NCBI GenBank assembly: GCA_030617485.1 | Contig: JAUWVK010000019.1 | Coordinates: 1-16,579 of the forward strand | Source: Gammaproteobacteria bacterium | GTDB lineage: Bacteria > Pseudomonadota > Gammaproteobacteria > SZUA-152 | Direction: 5' to 3' | Length of the DNA: 16,579 nt | The notes under the pieces: model-generated | Told to the model about the DNA's origin: nothing | Databases searched by the model: none | Seen by the model: the letters and a program-made list of their open reading frames with translations, nothing else | In this document: piece by piece, positions 15,617 to 16,579 of the stretch | Position numbering within the stretch: the first letter of the stretch is position 1 | Layout: each line of letters begins with the position of its first letter | Program-made: the position numbers and the translations under genes

Positions 15617-15619
15617 CCC
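15570..15619. repeat. 50-bp nested palindrome with GGGTCAGAG arms (REP/MITE-like)
   Basis: Outer arms GGGTCAGAGAACAAT (15570-15584) and ATTGCTCTCTGACCC (15605-15619) pair at 14 of 15 positions. Inside, TCTAATATTAGA (15589-15600) is a perfect 12-bp palindrome, set off by 4 nt on each side, so the whole can fold as one long hairpin with a symmetric internal loop. Arms of the form GGGTCAGAG/CTCTGACCC recall the palindromic elements mobilised by REP-associated tyrosine (IS200-like) transposases; that link is from memory of such elements and no transposase is in the window. No U-tract follows directly, so it does not look like a standard terminator. Confidence 0.6.
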
Positions 15620-15685
15620 AGTTTTTGGCCGCTGAAAATAGCAAATATCATACTTATTTTTAAATTCAAAGGGAGAATAATTATA

Positions 15686-16579
15686 ATGAAATTTATTAAG
15701 CATTTTGTACGTCTAAATCTCTTGTTACTTAGTAGCATAATTCTAATATCATGTGGCGGTTCAAGTTCAAGTCCAAGTCCAAGTCCAGGTTCAAATACAC
15801 CGACAGAAACTGAGCCGAATGATTCATTTGACAATGCCACGGCCATCACCGTTGGCGACGCGGCGCTTGAAGCGACTATCGGAAACGGTGGATTGGACAC
15901 TGACTATTTTTCCTTCGTGGTTGATGCTACGGGAGTTCAATACACCATTAATCCAAGCGTAGGGTGCGACATAGATCAGCAAGTATGGCTTTATGATACA
16001 GATGGCGTGACTCCTCTGATAAATGCACAAGATGATGACAATGGATTTGGCCCTAACAATTCAGAAGCCAATTGTGAAACCATAATTTACACATTTACTA
16101 CGGCAGGAACATATTTTCTTCGAGTTGAAGAATTAAGCCAGAGTGCAGAGGGCATTTATGGCGTTGAGATAACACGCTTCATAATTGATGAAGCTGAACC
16201 GAATGATACATTCGGCACTGCCGAAGCGATTACCGTTGGCGCCGCGTCGTTTGGAGCGAGTATCGGAAACGGTGGTGTGGACACTGACTATTTTTCATTC
16301 GTGGTTGATACTGCTGGAGCTCTATACACCATTAACCCAAGCGTAGAATGCAACATAGATCAGCAGGTATGGCTTTATGATACAGATGGCGTGACTGCGC
16401 TAGTAGATGCTCAGGATGATGACAATGGAATTGGCCCAAACAATCCAGAACCCAATTGTGAAACCATCTTTTACACATTTACTACGGCAGGAACATATTT
16501 TCTTCGAGTTGAAGAATTAGGCCAGAGTTCAGAGGGCATATATGGCGTTGAGATAACACGCTTCATTAGTGATGAAGCT
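15686..16579 (+). CDS. Lipoprotein with tandem PPC-like domains; 3' end beyond window
   Basis: The frame is open for 298 codons from ATG 15686 to the window end without a stop. The N-terminus has a basic start, a hydrophobic run and a lipobox LISC with Cys23, followed by GG rather than Asp, so outer-membrane sorting by the Lol pathway is expected. A Ser/Pro linker (26-37) leads into two 128-residue repeats. Each starts with EPND(S/T)F, the usual opening of bacterial pre-peptidase C-terminal (PPC) domains, and ends in TYFLRVEE and GIYGVEITRF. Each repeat has two Cys (in the CxID and NCET contexts) that may form a disulfide, and an Asp-rich loop QDDDNG. PPC domains are beta-sandwiches found in secreted proteins, often beside peptidase domains, but no catalytic domain is visible here. 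The specific function is unknown. Confidence 0.85.
   Translation, partial: MKFIKHFVRLNLLLLSSIILISCGGSSSSPSPSPGSNTPTETEPNDSFDNATAITVGDAALEATIGNGGLDTDYFSFVVDATGVQYTINPSVGCDIDQQVWLYDTDGVTPLINAQDDDNGFGPNNSEANCETIIYTFTTAGTYFLRVEELSQSAEGIYGVEITRFIIDEAEPNDTFGTAEAITVGAASFGASIGNGGVDTDYFSFVVDTAGALYTINPSVECNIDQQVWLYDTDGVTALVDAQDDDNGIGPNNPEPNCETIFYTFTTAGTYFLRVEELGQSSEGIYGVEITRFISDEA
15761..15796 (+). repeat. Six hexanucleotide repeats encoding a Ser/Pro linker
   Basis: Six units of the pattern (T/C)CAAGT, the last two degenerate (CCAGGT, TCAAAT), encode residues 26-37 (Ser, Pro, Gly, Asn) just after the lipidated Cys. Six bases keep the reading frame, so copy number can change linker length without breaking the gene. 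Confidence 0.75.
15812..16195 (+). repeat. 384-bp in-frame repeat, copy 1 (PPC-like domain)
   Basis: Encodes residues 43-170 of the lipoprotein. By hand alignment it differs from copy 2 at about 46 of 384 bases (about 88% identical) and 26 of 128 residues, with no gaps. The 3' half is the most alike, with long identical stretches. Confidence 0.9.
16196..16579 (+). repeat. 384-bp in-frame repeat, copy 2 (PPC-like domain)
   Basis: Encodes residues 171-298. It ends exactly at the window edge with GATGAAGCT, the same nine bases that end copy 1, so a further copy may begin at the next base. Confidence 0.9.

Larger units (their letters stand above)
15216..15685. other. 470-bp intergenic region dense in inverted repeats
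   Basis: No normal gene is seen. The left part (to about 15300) is the leader and promoter region of lolC/E. From about 15420 the DNA becomes AT-rich and holds three separate dyads: 15426-15447, 15458-15478 and the nested palindrome 15570-15619. It also holds a 23-codon open frame with a good ribosome-binding site (15545-15616). The lipoprotein gene on the right has GGGAG at 15671-15675, 10 nt before its ATG. Confidence 0.7.

Noticed and set aside
15526..15900. A 124-codon minus-strand frame antisense to the lipoprotein start.
   Set aside because: Its composition mirrors the Ser/Pro linker and palindrome on the opposite strand, and the + strand frame has signal peptide, lipobox and domain repeats.
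15812..16579. The 384-bp repeats as a CRISPR-like or mobile repeat.
   Set aside because: They are contiguous, in frame and protein-coding with no spacers; domain duplication explains them.

Overview
The window looks like a chromosomal segment of a gammaproteobacterium. The best evidence is the minus-strand gene order lolC/E-lolD-[DUF2062 on +]-comEC-exbB-exbD-msbA-lpxK-trm112-kdsB, an arrangement I know from pseudomonads and related gammaproteobacteria, together with an RlmA-type 23S rRNA methyltransferase and RhlE. Base composition is moderate, with AT-rich intergenic DNA. Most of the window is housekeeping. I see no insertion sequence with a transposase, no phage genes, no tRNA or rRNA, and no CRISPR array.

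Layout. 1-868 (+): rlmA, cut at its 5' end by the window edge. 890-2716 (-): a DEAD-box helicase (rhlE), followed 12 bp downstream by a small NYN/PIN-like nuclease-family protein, probably one transcript devoted to RNA. 2717-3131: divergent non-coding region. 3132-4211 (+): an exported protein with two thioredoxin folds in tandem. 4225-4959 (-): an exported Sel1-repeat protein. 5079-12639 (-): a long collinear cell-envelope cluster: comEC (DNA uptake channel), exbB/exbD (proton-driven energiser), msbA (lipid A flippase), lpxK (lipid A 4'-kinase), a 59-codon trm112-like gene, and kdsB (CMP-Kdo synthesis). 12708-13259 (+): a DUF2062 membrane protein. 13289-15215 (-): lolD and one lolC/E-type permease, overlapping by 8 nt, for lipoprotein export to the outer membrane. 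15216-15685: 470 bp of non-coding DNA unusually rich in inverted repeats. 15686-16579 (+): the start of a lipoprotein gene made of near-identical 128-residue repeats that resemble PPC domains, running off the window.

How the genes work together. LpxK completes lipid IVA phosphorylation, KdsB activates Kdo for the inner core, MsbA flips the lipid A-core, and LolCD releases outer-membrane lipoproteins, so the centre of the window is an outer-membrane biogenesis locus. The least ordinary part is the right end: a roughly 50-bp nested palindrome with GGGTCAGAG arms (REP/MITE-like), two further perfect dyads upstream of it, and a lipoprotein gene growing by exact 384-bp in-frame repeats. I found no convincing undescribed multi-gene system. 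The best leads are this right-hand region, the single-permease Lol locus and the RhlE-NYN pair.
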